From: Candidatus Zixiibacteriota bacterium
GTDB lineage: Bacteria > Zixibacteria > MSB-5A5 > GN15 > FEB-12
Reading direction: 5' to 3'
DNA length: 5,207 bases
NCBI GenBank assembly: GCA_018816665.1
Contig: JAHIVM010000531.1
Coordinates: 1-5,207, forward strand
The notes under the pieces were generated by a model, which saw only the letters and a list, made by a program, of their open reading frames with translations, was not told the DNA's origin and did no database searches. Positions 5,023 to 5,207 of the stretch are shown here, one piece after another. Each line of letters opens with the position of its first letter. The stretch's first letter is position 1. Position numbers and translations under genes: made by a program.

Positions 5023-5207
5023 ATGACCCTCAAGCAGGTGATGACTGAGTTGAAGTCCTGCGGGACCGCTCAGAATGTCAAGATCTATCGGCGGCACGGT
5101 GCCCGAGGCGACTTGTTTGGAGTGAGTTTCGCTAATTTGGGCATATTGCGAAAACGCATCGGGGCCAATCATGATCTGGCAGAGCAGCTCTGGCGAACGG
5201 GTAATGA
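5023..5207 (+). CDS. AlkD-family DNA alkylation repair protein (3'-truncated)
   Basis: Only the first 61 codons are present; the frame runs off the right edge without a stop. The N-terminus MTLKQVMTELKSCGTAQN, followed by KIYRRHG (20-26), FGVSFANL (32-39), LRKRIG (42-47) and ending HDLAEQLWRTGN, matches the start of the AlkD/DNA alkylation repair family. These HEAT-like-repeat glycosylases remove bulky or cationic alkylated bases such as 7-methylguanine and 3-methyladenine. The catalytic residues and most of the HEAT-like repeats would lie beyond the window. ATG 5023 is chosen because GGAGAG at 5008-5013 lies nine bases upstream and family members typically begin at this point. An in-frame ATG at 4975 would add 16 residues with no family resemblance and a poorer ribosome binding site. 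The gene is divergent from the chemoreceptor. Confidence 0.85.
   Translation, partial: MTLKQVMTELKSCGTAQNVKIYRRHGARGDLFGVSFANLGILRKRIGANHDLAEQLWRTGN

Noticed and set aside
4728..5048. Plus-strand 106-codon frame in the divergent intergenic region
   Set aside because: It begins with TTG without a ribosome binding site, its product is Arg-rich and unrecognised, and it overlaps the AlkD-like start in another frame. It could be reconsidered if conserved in relatives.

Overview
The window is about 5.2 kb of moderately GC-rich bacterial DNA with normal chromosomal spacing. No mobile element, CRISPR array, tRNA or rRNA was seen. It carries five protein genes, two of them cut by the window edges. 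The gene mix (cysteine-free MutY-like glycosylase, CpcT/CpeT-like lipoprotein, double-CBS protein, Cache-type chemoreceptor, AlkD-family protein) suggests a motile, environmental, non-photosynthetic Gram-negative-type bacterium. The sequence alone does not fix the phylum.

Layout, left to right. (1) Positions 1-681 (+) hold the 3' part of a MutY/HhH-GPD adenine glycosylase that has no cysteines, so no [4Fe-4S] cluster; its true start lies outside the window. (2) Positions 682-1078 are a roughly 400-base gene-free stretch. It contains a TTGACA-type promoter, a foldable element at about 800-877 and a clean intrinsic terminator at 902-937. Together these look like an independent small RNA or an attenuator/riboswitch-like leader, and this is the most interesting part of the window. 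(3) Positions 1079-1738 (+) encode a CpcT/CpeT-family protein with a lipoprotein-like signal peptide. (4) Positions 1933-2391 (+) encode a stand-alone protein of two CBS domains. (5) A perfect 13-bp hairpin at 2423-2453 separates this gene from the convergent chemoreceptor gene. (6) Positions 2508-4631 (-) encode a 707-residue methyl-accepting chemotaxis protein with a periplasmic Cache-type sensor, HAMP region and complete signalling domain. (7) Positions 4632-5022 are a divergent intergenic region with a hairpin in the chemoreceptor leader and a pair of short direct repeats. (8) From 5023 to the right edge (+) is the start of an AlkD-type DNA alkylation repair gene.

The genes do not form one obvious operon or pathway. 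Intergenic gaps are long, and each gene seems to have its own leader. The two base-repair genes at the edges are separated by unrelated genes. The CBS protein and the chemoreceptor are convergent neighbours sharing a terminator region, which does not by itself imply joint function.
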